NCBI GenBank assembly: GCA_018830925.1
Contig: JAHJRK010000279.1
Location: forward strand, 1-13,394
DNA: 13,394 nt
Direction: 5' to 3'
From: Pseudomonadota bacterium
GTDB lineage: Bacteria > Desulfobacterota > Desulfobacteria > Desulfobacterales > RPRI01
Shown: positions 1-7,173 of the stretch, in pieces
How positions within the stretch are numbered: position 1 is the stretch's first letter
Layout: every line of letters starts with the position of its first letter
Notes under the pieces: generated by a model
Databases searched by the model: none
What the model was told of the DNA's origin: nothing
Seen by the model: only the letters and a program-made list of their open reading frames with translations
Translations under genes and position numbers: made by a program

Positions 1-465
1 AAGGAATTTCATGTAGGTCATGGCGCCGACACCGGCCACAAAAGGCGCGAAGGTGCGCACTATCGGCACAAACCGCGCTATTATTATTGTTTTGCCGCCA
101 TATTTTTCGTAGAAACGGTGTGTCTTGTCCAGATATTCTTTCCTGAAAATCCTCGAATTCTCGTAGTGAAATACCCTGGCGCCGATGAGACTTCCCATCC
201 AGTAGTTGACTGTGTCGCCAAGGATTGCTGCTGCTGAAAGCAGAGCAAGAGTCTTTGTTATATCAAGGTATCCCGAGGCCGCGAACGTGCCTATGGCGAA
301 CAGGAGCGAGTCACCGGGTAGTATTGGTGTTACCACCAGGCCGGTCTCACAGAATATTATGAGAAACAATATTAAATAGGTCCAGTTGCCGTAATTTTGT
401 ATGACAAGGCCAAGGTGTTGGTCCAGATGAAGAAATATATCTATGAATTTAAGCAGGTATTCCAT
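1..465 (-). CDS. DedA-family (SNARE-associated/VTT domain) membrane protein, 3'-truncated by the window
   Basis: I translated this minus-strand frame directly: it is open from an ATG at 465 to the window edge, giving 155 residues; the C-terminal part lies outside. Family-typical features are a hydrophobic segment with Glu40 (FCETG), the PxLPGD motif at residues 47-52, a GDxxNYWxG segment near 83-91, the block FYEKYGGK near 118-125, and RFVPIVR (131-137) followed by a Pro/Gly-rich re-entrant segment. DedA proteins are inner-membrane proteins tied to lipid (undecaprenyl phosphate or phospholipid) flipping and to envelope and proton-motive-force homeostasis; the substrate of this copy cannot be read from the sequence. 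Family members are usually about 200-220 residues, so perhaps 50-60 are missing. It is divergent from rpsF. The Shine-Dalgarno is weak: a GGGGAGAG stretch sits about 12 nt upstream of the start. Confidence 0.9.
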   Translation of the reverse strand, partial: MEYLLKFIDIFLHLDQHLGLVIQNYGNWTYLILFLIIFCETGLVVTPILPGDSLLFAIGTFAASGYLDITKTLALLSAAAILGDTVNYWMGSLIGARVFHYENSRIFRKEYLDKTHRFYEKYGGKTIIIARFVPIVRTFAPFVAGVGAMTYMKFL

Positions 466-641
466 ACCTTATATCTACTCTCCCCGATGAGATTTTTAAT
501 ACAGCAGCTGTTCTTTTTATTCGCCCTCTATCTTTGATGCCTTCATAGAAAACCCCGCATTTCTACAACTTCATCATTATTACAACCGGTCGGCTTTGTT
601 GGATATTTCATTTCATGCGGTAATAGCACATTTTTAAAGTC

Positions 642-669
642 TTGACACTTATATTTTTGAAATGATAAT
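642..669 (+). promoter_or_regulatory. Candidate sigma70 promoter for the rpsF operon
   Basis: TTGACA at 642-647 is a perfect -35 hexamer. A 16-bp spacer separates it from GATAAT at 664-669, five of six matches to the -10 consensus. The predicted transcript start near 676 would leave an approximately 80-nt leader before the rpsF ATG, long enough for the structures at 687-705 and 714-734. The location, upstream of a ribosomal protein operon and divergent from the dedA-like gene, fits. Confidence 0.65.
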
Positions 670-686
670 GAAAGCAGCTCTTTAAT

Positions 687-705
687 AATTACATTAAATG
701 TAATT
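687..705 (+). promoter_or_regulatory. Perfect 9+1+9 palindrome in the rpsF leader
   Basis: AATTACATT and AATGTAATT flank a single central A, so the two arms are exact reverse complements. It lies just downstream of the predicted transcription start. The AT-rich dyad could be an operator for a dimeric regulator; as RNA the arms would need to open centrally to form a loop. No regulator is identifiable from the sequence. Confidence 0.4.
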
Positions 706-713
706 TTATCCTT

Positions 714-734
714 GCTCCGGCTATATACCGGGGC
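714..734 (+). promoter_or_regulatory. CCGG-stem hairpin in rpsF leader, candidate S6:S18 autoregulatory site
   Basis: GCTCCGG (714-720) pairs with CCGGGGC (728-734), with one G-U wobble and a 7-nt loop, ending about 12 nt before the AAGGAGG ribosome-binding site. Many bacterial rpsF leaders are known to carry an S6:S18-binding RNA with a conserved CCG element in a stem-loop, which lets the S6-S18 complex repress translation of its own operon. Placement and CCG content fit, but I cannot align this hairpin to the published consensus with certainty. Confidence 0.45.
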
Positions 735-756
735 TTTAAATCCAGAAGGAGGTTTT

Positions 757-1197
757 ATGCGAAGGTACGAATCAACTGTTATCATCGATCCTGATATTTC
801 AGCAGAAAACAGGATCCCCCTGTTGGAAAAAATCAAAGACCTTATCCCCCAAAAAAACGGATTTCTTGTAAAGCTTGACGAATGGGGGAACCAGAAGCTT
901 GCTTACGAAATCATGAAGAAAACCCGCGGCTATTATATCCGTCTTGACTACTGCGGGACAGGTTTGCTTGTGAGTGAGATGGAGCGCTTTTTTCGAATCG
1001 ACGACCGGGTTTTTAAATTCATGACCATCCTTCTAGATAAAAACGCCGACATCGACAAGATAAAGGAAGATATGGCCAAAGCAGCAGAAGCAGCTTTACT
1101 GGCGCAAACCGGCAAACCGGAAGATTCATCTGCTCCCTCGAAAGAGAGCGAACCCGAAGGAACCAATACAGAAAAAGAAAGCAACGAAAAGGAGTAG
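757..1197 (+). CDS. rpsF: 30S ribosomal protein S6
   Basis: S6 is a small-subunit protein that binds the central domain of 16S rRNA as a heterodimer with S18. The product is 146 residues. The N-terminus MRRYESTVIIDPD, the WGNQKLAYEI segment (about 43-52) and the RGYYIRLDYCG strand are typical S6 sequences. The start at 757 was chosen because a strong AAGGAGG at 746-752 sits 4 nt upstream; an in-frame ATG at 712 would add a non-family tail and lies inside the leader hairpin region. The C-terminal approximately 40 residues (from about 105) are a low-complexity Ala/Glu/Ser/Lys tail, longer than in many S6 proteins and common in this lineage. It is the first gene of the operon, and rpsR follows after 3 nt. 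Confidence 0.97.
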   Translation: MRRYESTVIIDPDISAENRIPLLEKIKDLIPQKNGFLVKLDEWGNQKLAYEIMKKTRGYYIRLDYCGTGLLVSEMERFFRIDDRVFKFMTILLDKNADIDKIKEDMAKAAEAALLAQTGKPEDSSAPSKESEPEGTNTEKESNEKE

Positions 1198-1200
1198 CAT

Positions 1201-1479
1201 ATGGTTTTTGATAATCAGGGAAAAGGACAAACCGATACGGATAAAAAGAAAAAAAGAGTCTTCCACAGGCGCAAGGTATGCCGTTTCTGTGCCGATTCGA
1301 CTCTTGTAATAGATTATAAGGATTCAAAATCACTTAGATACTTTACAACTGAAAGAGGCAAGATAATCCCGAGACGCATTTCCGGCACATGTGCCAAGCA
1401 CCAGAGGGTCTTAAGTCACGCGATCAAACGTGCGAGAACTATAGCCCTTCTTCCGTATGTCGGCACTTTGGATTTTTAG
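1201..1479 (+). CDS. rpsR: 30S ribosomal protein S18 (Cys-containing form)
   Basis: S18 binds 16S rRNA with S6 in the small-subunit platform. The product is 92 residues with the family core: KVCRFCAD (26-32), IDYKD (37-41), ERGKIIPRRISGTCAKHQR (51-69), and an AIKRARTIALLPY end. C27 and C30 (CxxC) together with C64 and H67 (CxxH) are preserved, the pattern of the putatively zinc-binding S18 form as opposed to cysteine-free paralogs. The N-terminal 20 residues are a Lys/Asp-rich extension. The start ATG lies 3 nt after the rpsF stop with AAAAGGAG at 1187-1194, so it is clearly co-translated within the operon. Confidence 0.97.
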   Translation: MVFDNQGKGQTDTDKKKKRVFHRRKVCRFCADSTLVIDYKDSKSLRYFTTERGKIIPRRISGTCAKHQRVLSHAIKRARTIALLPYVGTLDF

Positions 1480-1542
1480 CAATTTGCCGGGAGGTCTTTG
1501 AAGAACATCCAGTTTTGACCGTATTCAAGAAAGGCCAGGATA

Positions 1543-2484
1543 GTGTCATACCCCGAAGGGAAAATAACAGAGGATATTTTAAAAGGGATCGCCTTATCAA
1601 GCCTGATATGTTTAGCGTCTATTTATATCCCTGTTTTAGGATTTTTATTCGCCCTGTTTATTCCTTTGCCCGTATTATTTTACCGTTCCAAGCTGGGCAG
1701 AAAATCAGGCATTGTTATATTTGCGGCGACGATCCTTGTTATTGCGGTGGTCGTACGTAATTTTTCAATTGACTTGATTTTTTTTGCGGAACTCCTGTTC
1801 TTGGGCTTTATGCTGAGTGAATTTTTTCATTTCAATCTCTCGGTCGAAAAAACAGTTCTTTATACATCCTGCACCGTTCTTGCAACAAGCGGTATAGGCA
1901 TGATGATATACGGCAACATTCAAGGCGCAGGAGTTTACGCTCTTGCTTCGGAATATGTTGCAGCAAATTTAAAGCTTGCCATGGATCTTTATAAAAACAT
2001 GGGGGTATCGGAAGAAAATATCAGGATGATTTCGGAATCCATGGATCAGATTCAATATGTTTTTGTGAGAATCATTCCGGCTTTAATAATTTCTTCCACT
2101 CTCTTTGTGAGCTGGACAAGCCTTCTGATTTCAAAACAGATGCTTGTAAAGAAAAATCTTTTTTATCCTGATTTCGGCTCTCTCAATTTGTGGAAGGCGC
2201 CTGAACATCTTGTCTGGGTAGCGATAGCGTCAGCACTGATTCTTTTCATCCCGGACAAAACCATTAAGGTTACAGGAATAAATATTTTACTTATCCTTAT
2301 GGTTATATATTTCTTTCAGGGCATAGCCATAGTATCTTTTTATTTTGAAAAAAAACAGTTGCCGAAAATGCTCAAAATTTTTTTATACAGCCTTATTGCG
2401 CTTCAGCACATAATATTTTTGTTTGTAATAGGGCTCGGTTTTTTTGACGTCTGGCTTAACGTAAGAAAAATTGAGAATTCCTGA
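1543..2484 (+). CDS. DUF2232 (YybS-like) multi-pass membrane protein
   Basis: The 313-residue product is strongly hydrophobic, with about eight or nine membrane segments (roughly residues 15-48 as two, 57-71, 77-97, 105-123, 170-195, 223-238, 243-265, 277-300). The region of about 125-170 is more polar and may be extramembrane. I recognise the DUF2232 family from its position between rpsR and rplI, common in deltaproteobacteria and Firmicutes (YybS), and from the N-terminal pattern of a short polar lead followed by an Ile-Pro-rich first hairpin. The molecular function is unknown. The GTG start at 1543 is the only family-consistent start after an in-frame TGA at 1516; its Shine-Dalgarno (AGGA at 1537-1540) is weak and close. 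A better GGGAGG at 1489-1494 lies upstream of that stop. Confidence 0.82.
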   Translation: MSYPEGKITEDILKGIALSSLICLASIYIPVLGFLFALFIPLPVLFYRSKLGRKSGIVIFAATILVIAVVVRNFSIDLIFFAELLFLGFMLSEFFHFNLSVEKTVLYTSCTVLATSGIGMMIYGNIQGAGVYALASEYVAANLKLAMDLYKNMGVSEENIRMISESMDQIQYVFVRIIPALIISSTLFVSWTSLLISKQMLVKKNLFYPDFGSLNLWKAPEHLVWVAIASALILFIPDKTIKVTGINILLILMVIYFFQGIAIVSFYFEKKQLPKMLKIFLYSLIALQHIIFLFVIGLGFFDVWLNVRKIENS

Positions 2485-2506
2485 CATAATATTATGAAAT
2501 AATGCT

Positions 2507-2546
2507 GGCCTTTTTGTTCTGCTTTCTTATGGCAGCAAAAAAAGCC
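2507..2546 (+). promoter_or_regulatory. Imperfect hairpin before rplI
   Basis: GGC (2507-2509) and TTTTT (2511-2515) can pair with GCC (2544-2546) and AAAAA (2538-2542), with further partial pairing inside. The structure ends about 10 nt before the GGAGG Shine-Dalgarno of rplI. The alternative arms TGCTG and CAGCA in the same stretch can also pair. It could tune rplI translation or be a processing site within the operon; there is no U-tract on its 3' side, so it is not a standard terminator. Confidence 0.3.
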
Positions 2547-2566
2547 TGCTCTTTGGAGGTTAAACT

Positions 2567-3010
2567 ATGAAACTGATATTAAAAGAAACAATCGAATCTC
2601 TGGGACTTGTAGGCAGTGTTGTAAATGTCTCGGACGGATATGCGCGTAACTATCTTTTACCTCAGAAAAAAGCTGTTTTGAACACACCCCAGAACCTTAA
2701 GATGCTGGAACGGGAAAAGGCTAAACTCGATATCCAGATAGCAAAGGAAAAGGGGCTTGCAGAAGAAATAGCCGGAAAACTTGAAGGGGTTGTATGTAAG
2801 ATAACCGCAAAAGTGAGCGAAGAAGACCGTCTTTACGGATCGATTTCCGTGCGTGATATCGTCGATTCGCTTGCAGCCCAGGGCTTTACTGTGGATAAAA
2901 GCATGGTATTGCTTGCCGAACCGATAAAAACACTGGGAACATTTACAGTACCTGTCCGCGTATACAAGGGAATCAAGCCGAATATCACAGTTGAGGTGGT
3001 GCCGGAATAA
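2567..3010 (+). CDS. rplI: 50S ribosomal protein L9
   Basis: L9 binds 23S rRNA near the L1 stalk with its N-terminal domain and reaches out through a long helix to a C-terminal domain, helping reading-frame fidelity. The 147-residue product has the typical N-terminal domain MKLILKETIESLGLVG, the SDGYARNYLLP signature (22-32), a charged connecting helix (about 41-76), and a C-terminal domain with EDRLYGSIS (85-93) and an IKTLGTF segment. Length is normal. GGAGG at 2556-2560 supports the ATG. It follows the DUF2232 gene by 82 bp and ends in a terminator hairpin, so it is probably the last gene of this operon. Confidence 0.97.
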   Translation: MKLILKETIESLGLVGSVVNVSDGYARNYLLPQKKAVLNTPQNLKMLEREKAKLDIQIAKEKGLAEEIAGKLEGVVCKITAKVSEEDRLYGSISVRDIVDSLAAQGFTVDKSMVLLAEPIKTLGTFTVPVRVYKGIKPNITVEVVPE

Positions 3011-3024
3011 AAACCGGCATTTTT
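3000..3024 (+). terminator. Rho-independent terminator overlapping the rplI stop codon
   Basis: TGCCGG (3000-3005) and CCGGCA (3014-3019) form a perfect 6-bp stem with an 8-nt loop containing the TAA stop codon, followed by TTTTT (3020-3024). The stem is short but GC-rich. It separates the ribosomal operon from dnaB. Confidence 0.65.
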
Positions 3025-3068
3025 ATACAATTTTGATGACTTCGTAATAAATCCGTAACAGCCCAGAT

Positions 3069-3136
3069 GGATAGGCTGTAGGTGGATAGGCTGCAGGTTT
3101 TTAGCTAACAGACTACAGTCTAACAGCCTACAGCCT
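3069..3136. repeat. Two-armed repeat palindrome between rplI and dnaB
   Basis: The left arm is two tandem 15-mers, GGATAGGCTGTAGGT (3069-3083) and GGATAGGCTGCAGGT (3084-3098), differing at one base. The right arm is two tandem 15-mers, AACAGACTACAGTCT (3107-3121) and AACAGCCTACAGCCT (3122-3136), differing at two. The arms are inverted relative to each other: AGGCTGTAGG at 3073-3082 is the exact reverse complement of CCTACAGCCT at 3127-3136, so the whole element can fold into one long hairpin. It probably belongs to an interspersed intergenic repeat family built on a GGCTGTA-type motif. Confidence 0.75.
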
Positions 3137-3173
3137 GAATAACCTGAGTAGTTATATAATTCCGGCGAAACTG

Positions 3174-4553
3174 ATGGTAAGAACCAGACAACAAAATCAA
3201 TCCGCCCACCCGGGCGGATTCTTAAAAGTTCCTCCTCAGAGCATTGAGGCCGAGGAATCGCTGCTCAGCGCCATTCTGATAGACAATAATACTTTGCTGG
3301 AAATCATTGAAATTCTCTCTTCCGGTGACTTCTATAAGCCGGCCCACCAGAAAATCTTTGCCGCCATACTGGCGCTTTTTAATAAAAACGAACCGGTTGA
3401 TCTTGTCACTTTATCGAATGCATTGAAAGAGCAGGACCAGATTGAAGAGATCGGGGGGGCGACATATTTAGCCAGGCTCCTTGATATTCCTCTTGCGATA
3501 AATGCTGTTAATTATGCAAAGATTGTTTATGAAAAAGCCTGTTTAAGGCGGCTTATAGAAAAGTCTAACGATATTATAAGAAAGTGTTTTGAAGACAGCG
3601 GCAATCTGGATGAAATTCTCGATTTCTCCCAAAGCGCTATTTTTGAAATATCCGAAAAGAAAATCAGGCAGGCTTTTTATCCGCTGGACGCCATAATCAA
3701 CGCAAACATAGACGCTCTAGAGGAGCGGCAGGGGAAAAGAGCCCTTGTTACAGGAGTTGAATCCGGTTTTACGGATCTTGACAAGCTTACTTCAGGGTTT
3801 CAGAAATCGGATCTCATCATCATTGCTGCAAGACCCGGAATGGGAAAGACCGCTTTTGCCCTGAACATCGCAAGGAATGCCGCCGCAAAGACAAACTCTC
3901 CGGTTGCTGTCTTTTCTCTTGAAATGTCCAAAGAGCAGCTCTCGCTGAGAATGCTCTGTTCGGAGGCAGAAGTAGACTCTACACGCGTAAGAGGAGGTTT
4001 TTTAAGCAAGGAGGACTGGTCCAACCTTACGGAAGCTGCAAGTAAATTATCTGAAATCCCGGTTTTTATCGACGACTCTCCCTCTATTTCAGTCATGGAA
4101 ATCAGGGCAAAAGCGCGCAGGCTTAAAATGAACAAGGGGCTTGGGCTTCTGATCGTCGACTATCTCCAGCTTATGAAAGGAACGCTTCCTGCCGAACGCA
4201 GGGATCTTGAGATCGCAGATATATCGAGGTCATTAAAGGCCCTTGCCAAAGAGCTTGATATACCGGTTATTGCACTATCCCAGCTTAACAGGAAACTTGA
4301 AGACCGGTCTGATAAGCGGCCTCAGCTTAACGATTTAAGGGAATCGGGAGCGCTTGAACAGGATGCGGATGTAGTGGCTTTTATTTACAGAGATGAAGTC
4401 TATAACAAGAATGAAGACAATCCTAAAAAGAACACCGCTGAAATCCTGCTTGAAAAACAGAGAAACGGTCCGACCGGAAGAATAACCCTTACTTTCATAA
4501 GCGCCTATACCCTCTTCAAAGACATGGCGACAGACAAATACATGTCCAAATGA
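3174..4553 (+). CDS. dnaB: Replicative DNA helicase DnaB
   Basis: The hexameric 5'-3' helicase unwinds DNA ahead of the replication fork and is loaded at the origin after DnaA opens it. The 459-residue product has the N-terminal domain starting at PPQSIEAEESLLSAIL (20-35), a linker near 165-195, and a RecA-like domain with Walker A ARPGMGKT (219-226), the FSLEMS motif (247-252), Walker B LLIVDYLQL (325-333), SQLNR (369-373), and the Arg-finger region EKQRNGPTG (428-436). Length is normal and all key motifs are intact, with no intein. The ATG at 3174 has no clear Shine-Dalgarno; the first 17 residues lie before the conserved fold, so the true start could differ slightly. It overlaps hflX by 4 nt, showing translational coupling. 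Confidence 0.97.
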   Translation: MVRTRQQNQSAHPGGFLKVPPQSIEAEESLLSAILIDNNTLLEIIEILSSGDFYKPAHQKIFAAILALFNKNEPVDLVTLSNALKEQDQIEEIGGATYLARLLDIPLAINAVNYAKIVYEKACLRRLIEKSNDIIRKCFEDSGNLDEILDFSQSAIFEISEKKIRQAFYPLDAIINANIDALEERQGKRALVTGVESGFTDLDKLTSGFQKSDLIIIAARPGMGKTAFALNIARNAAAKTNSPVAVFSLEMSKEQLSLRMLCSEAEVDSTRVRGGFLSKEDWSNLTEAASKLSEIPVFIDDSPSISVMEIRAKARRLKMNKGLGLLIVDYLQLMKGTLPAERRDLEIADISRSLKALAKELDIPVIALSQLNRKLEDRSDKRPQLNDLRESGALEQDADVVAFIYRDEVYNKNEDNPKKNTAEILLEKQRNGPTGRITLTFISAYTLFKDMATDKYMSK

Positions 4554-6196
4554 AAAAACTCTCCGGAAACACATCAGGTCTTAAAGCCGGCCAGATCCGG
4601 AGACTTGAAAATCTGTACCGCCGGCGCATACCTCCGGAATTTCTGATCACACCTGAAACCGCACGCGAGCTTTGCCTCATCACAAACGAGATACGACGCC
4701 AGACAGGCCTTCTAATCGACCGCCAGGGAAGGATAACATACGTTATTGTGGGAGACAACAGGCGCATCGTAATACCCGATTTAAGCGGATACCGGACGGC
4801 TCACGGAAGGTTAAACGGTTTAAGATGCATACATACTCACCTGAAAAACGAACCCCTCTCAAGAGATGATCTCACGGACCTTGCGCTATTAAAGCTCGAC
4901 ATGATGGCCGCCGTAACATTAACAAAAGACGGCGAGCCTCATGAGATTCACATCGGGCACATTCTTCCCAAAAGCCCTGAAGGCAGCCCGTATAATATTC
5001 TTCCTCCTGTAAAACCGAACCTGCTTGACATAGGGTGCATTGAACTGATTCAGACAATAGAAACCGAGCTTGCCCAGGCAAAGCCCGCGCACAAGGCGGG
5101 AGGGACCAGGGAACGGGCAATCCTTGTGAGCGTTTCGGCGGATTCGAAGGATAACGCCTCAGATTCAATGGATGAATTAAAGGAACTTGCGATATCGGGA
5201 GGCATTGAAGTTCTTGAAACCGTTATCCAGCATCGGAGCAGGCCGGACTCAAGATTTCTGATGGGACACGGCAAACTCGGAGAGCTTTCCCTTTCAGCGC
5301 TTCAAGAGGGCGCTTCCATGATGATTTTTGATCAGGAGCTCAATCCGTCACAGATAAGGTCGATCACAGATCAAACGGAGATAAAGGTGATCGACAGGAC
5401 CCAGCTTATTCTTGACATATTCGCCCAGAGAGCCCGGACCAGGGAAGGTAAACTCCAGGTGGAACTCGCCCAGTTTAAATATTTGCTTCCCCGCCTTGTC
5501 ACTAAAAATACAGCCATGTCCCGTTTAACAGGCGGCATAGGAGGAAGAGGCCCCGGTGAAACAAAGCTTGAGTTGAACCGCAGGCTGGTTCGGAACCGTA
5601 TCAACCGGCTCGAAAAAGAGATTGAAATGGTGATACGGCAACGACGGCAGCAAAGGGCAAAACGGAGTAAGAAGAGCCTGCCCGTTATTTCAATAATCGG
5701 ATATACCAATGCCGGCAAATCGACTCTTTTAAATAAGCTCACAAAAAGCAATGTCCTTGCCGAAAAAAGGCTCTTCGCGACTCTCGATCCTTCAAGCAGG
5801 CGGCTCAAGTTCCCGAAAGAGACCGAGGTAATAATAACCGATACGGTTGGTTTCATCAAAAATATCCCGAAGGACCTGCTTGTCGCCTTCCGCGCAACCC
5901 TTGAAGAGCTGAACAACGCGGATCTTCTGCTCCATGTGATAGATATCGGCAATCCACGTTTTGAAGATCAGATAGAGTCTGTTGAAAGGCTGCTGTCGGA
6001 TCTCAATTTAAACAAAATTCCCATGCTCCGGGTTTTTAACAAGCAGGATCTTGTGAAAAAAGAGACTGTGGAAAATTTATGCCGCCTCTACGACTCCATT
6101 CCCATCTCGGCAAACAGCGAATCGACCCTCGCCCCTCTTATAGAAAAAATGGAACATTCGATAGAATCCATTTTTACAAAGCATCCCGAAACATAA
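4550..6196 (+). CDS. hflX: GTPase HflX with a long N-terminal extension
   Basis: HflX binds the 50S subunit and can split stalled ribosomes under stress, hydrolysing GTP. The 548-residue product is longer than the usual approximately 430. The canonical part starts near residue 187 (RERAILVSVSAD), followed by the HflX domain (HRSRPDSRFLMGHGK), the Gly-rich loop TGGIGGRGPGETKLE (327-341), a coiled-coil arm (about 345-375), and the G domain: G1 GYTNAGKST (384-392), G3 DTVGF (431-435), G4 NKQD (497-500), G5 near ISAN (519-522). The extra approximately 185 N-terminal residues are preserved in Geobacter-like HflX as far as I recall. They contain HTH (95-97) with S104 and D107, resembling a JAMM/MPN metalloprotease motif. 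The start ATG overlaps the dnaB stop (ATGA). Confidence 0.94.
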   Translation: MKKLSGNTSGLKAGQIRRLENLYRRRIPPEFLITPETARELCLITNEIRRQTGLLIDRQGRITYVIVGDNRRIVIPDLSGYRTAHGRLNGLRCIHTHLKNEPLSRDDLTDLALLKLDMMAAVTLTKDGEPHEIHIGHILPKSPEGSPYNILPPVKPNLLDIGCIELIQTIETELAQAKPAHKAGGTRERAILVSVSADSKDNASDSMDELKELAISGGIEVLETVIQHRSRPDSRFLMGHGKLGELSLSALQEGASMMIFDQELNPSQIRSITDQTEIKVIDRTQLILDIFAQRARTREGKLQVELAQFKYLLPRLVTKNTAMSRLTGGIGGRGPGETKLELNRRLVRNRINRLEKEIEMVIRQRRQQRAKRSKKSLPVISIIGYTNAGKSTLLNKLTKSNVLAEKRLFATLDPSSRRLKFPKETEVIITDTVGFIKNIPKDLLVAFRATLEELNNADLLLHVIDIGNPRFEDQIESVERLLSDLNLNKIPMLRVFNKQDLVKKETVENLCRLYDSIPISANSESTLAPLIEKMEHSIESIFTKHPET

Positions 6197-6348
6197 AAAA
6201 CACCAGAGCTGGCAGGCAGCCGCACAGAGCCCGGAGGCATTGAGAGAGCTTTGAATAACTATCCTTTGACGAATCAGGGCATGAGCTGATCCGGCCCGTC
6301 TCAGATGTTATGGGAAGTCTCGGGAATCAAAAGAAATCACAAAATGGG

Positions 6349-6376
6349 TTGACATAAGCCAGGAAACGAATATAAA
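6349..6376 (+). promoter_or_regulatory. Near-consensus sigma70 promoter abutting the suhB-like start
   Basis: TTGACA (6349-6354), a 16-bp spacer and TATAAA (6371-6376) match consensus closely. However, the -10 box ends only 11 nt before the ATG at 6388 and touches the AGGGAG Shine-Dalgarno (6376-6381). Transcription from it would start around 6382-6384 and give an almost leaderless mRNA lacking that ribosome-binding site. Either it is used for leaderless expression or it is a chance match. Confidence 0.45.
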
Positions 6377-6387
6377 GGGAGACCCTT

Positions 6388-7170
6388 ATGGACATGAAAT
6401 TAATCAAGAGGATCGGTATTGCGGCCGCATATAAAGGCGCCGGAATACTGAAAACAAACTTCGGGAGAATATCCGGAATCCGGAAAAAGGGCGCTATAGA
6501 TCTTGTTACGGAATCGGATACGGAATCCGAAAAAGTGATTATCGAAACAATTAAGAAGGTGTTTCCGTCGCACGGGATTCTGGCGGAAGAAAGCGGTCGT
6601 CAGAATGAAGGCGCCGAATGCATTTGGATTATAGATCCTCTTGATGGAACAACGAACTTTGCTCATAATCTCGGCCTTTTTGCCGTTTCAATAGCATTTG
6701 CCGTGAAGGAAAATATCGTTGCGGGAATAGTTTTAAACCCTGTTACAGGGGAGCTTTTTACCGCGACCGAAGGCGAAGGAGCGCAGTTAAACGGACTTCC
6801 GATACATGTCTCAAAGACCGCAACGCTTTCAGAAAGCCTGCTCGTAACCGGATTTCCTTATGACTTCAAGGATATCATAAGAAATATCAAGGTTCGTTTT
6901 TTCAACTGCCTTCAGGCATCGCAGGGAGTCAGAAGGCTCGGGTCGGCTGCGTTAGACCTCTGTTTTACGGCAGCGGGACGCTTTGAAGGATTCTGGGAAG
7001 AGAACCTCAAACCGTGGGACACGGCTGCCGGGTTTATAATTGCGAGGGAGGCCGGAGCCCTGGTAACTGATTTTTCGGGAAATCCGTTTGACATAAATAA
7101 AAAAGAGATTCTGGCAACAAACAGCGTGATACACCAGGAGATGATAAAGTTGCTGGAAATAAAAGGATAA
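6388..7170 (+). CDS. suhB: Inositol monophosphatase family protein (SuhB-like)
   Basis: This Mg2+-dependent phosphatase family hydrolyses inositol-1-phosphate or related sugar phosphates; SuhB members also associate with the rRNA transcription machinery. The 260-residue product is of normal length. Metal-site motifs are all present: AEESG (66-70), DPLDGTTNFAH (83-93) and PWDTAAG (209-215), together with the RRLGSAALDLC segment (182-192). The second motif is the diagnostic IMPase signature. AGGGAG at 6376-6381 supports the ATG at 6388; a second Met at codon 3 is an alternative. The substrate cannot be told from sequence; fructose-1,6-bisphosphatase or 3'-phosphoadenosine phosphatase activity is possible in relatives. 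A small gene follows after 3 nt. Confidence 0.92.
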   Translation: MDMKLIKRIGIAAAYKGAGILKTNFGRISGIRKKGAIDLVTESDTESEKVIIETIKKVFPSHGILAEESGRQNEGAECIWIIDPLDGTTNFAHNLGLFAVSIAFAVKENIVAGIVLNPVTGELFTATEGEGAQLNGLPIHVSKTATLSESLLVTGFPYDFKDIIRNIKVRFFNCLQASQGVRRLGSAALDLCFTAAGRFEGFWEENLKPWDTAAGFIIAREAGALVTDFSGNPFDINKKEILATNSVIHQEMIKLLEIKG

Positions 7171-7173
7171 AAA

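Noticed and set aside
712..756. Upstream ATG at 712 as the rpsF start
   Set aside because: It would add 15 residues not typical of S6, has no ribosome-binding site, and ignores the strong AAGGAGG placed before the ATG at 757.
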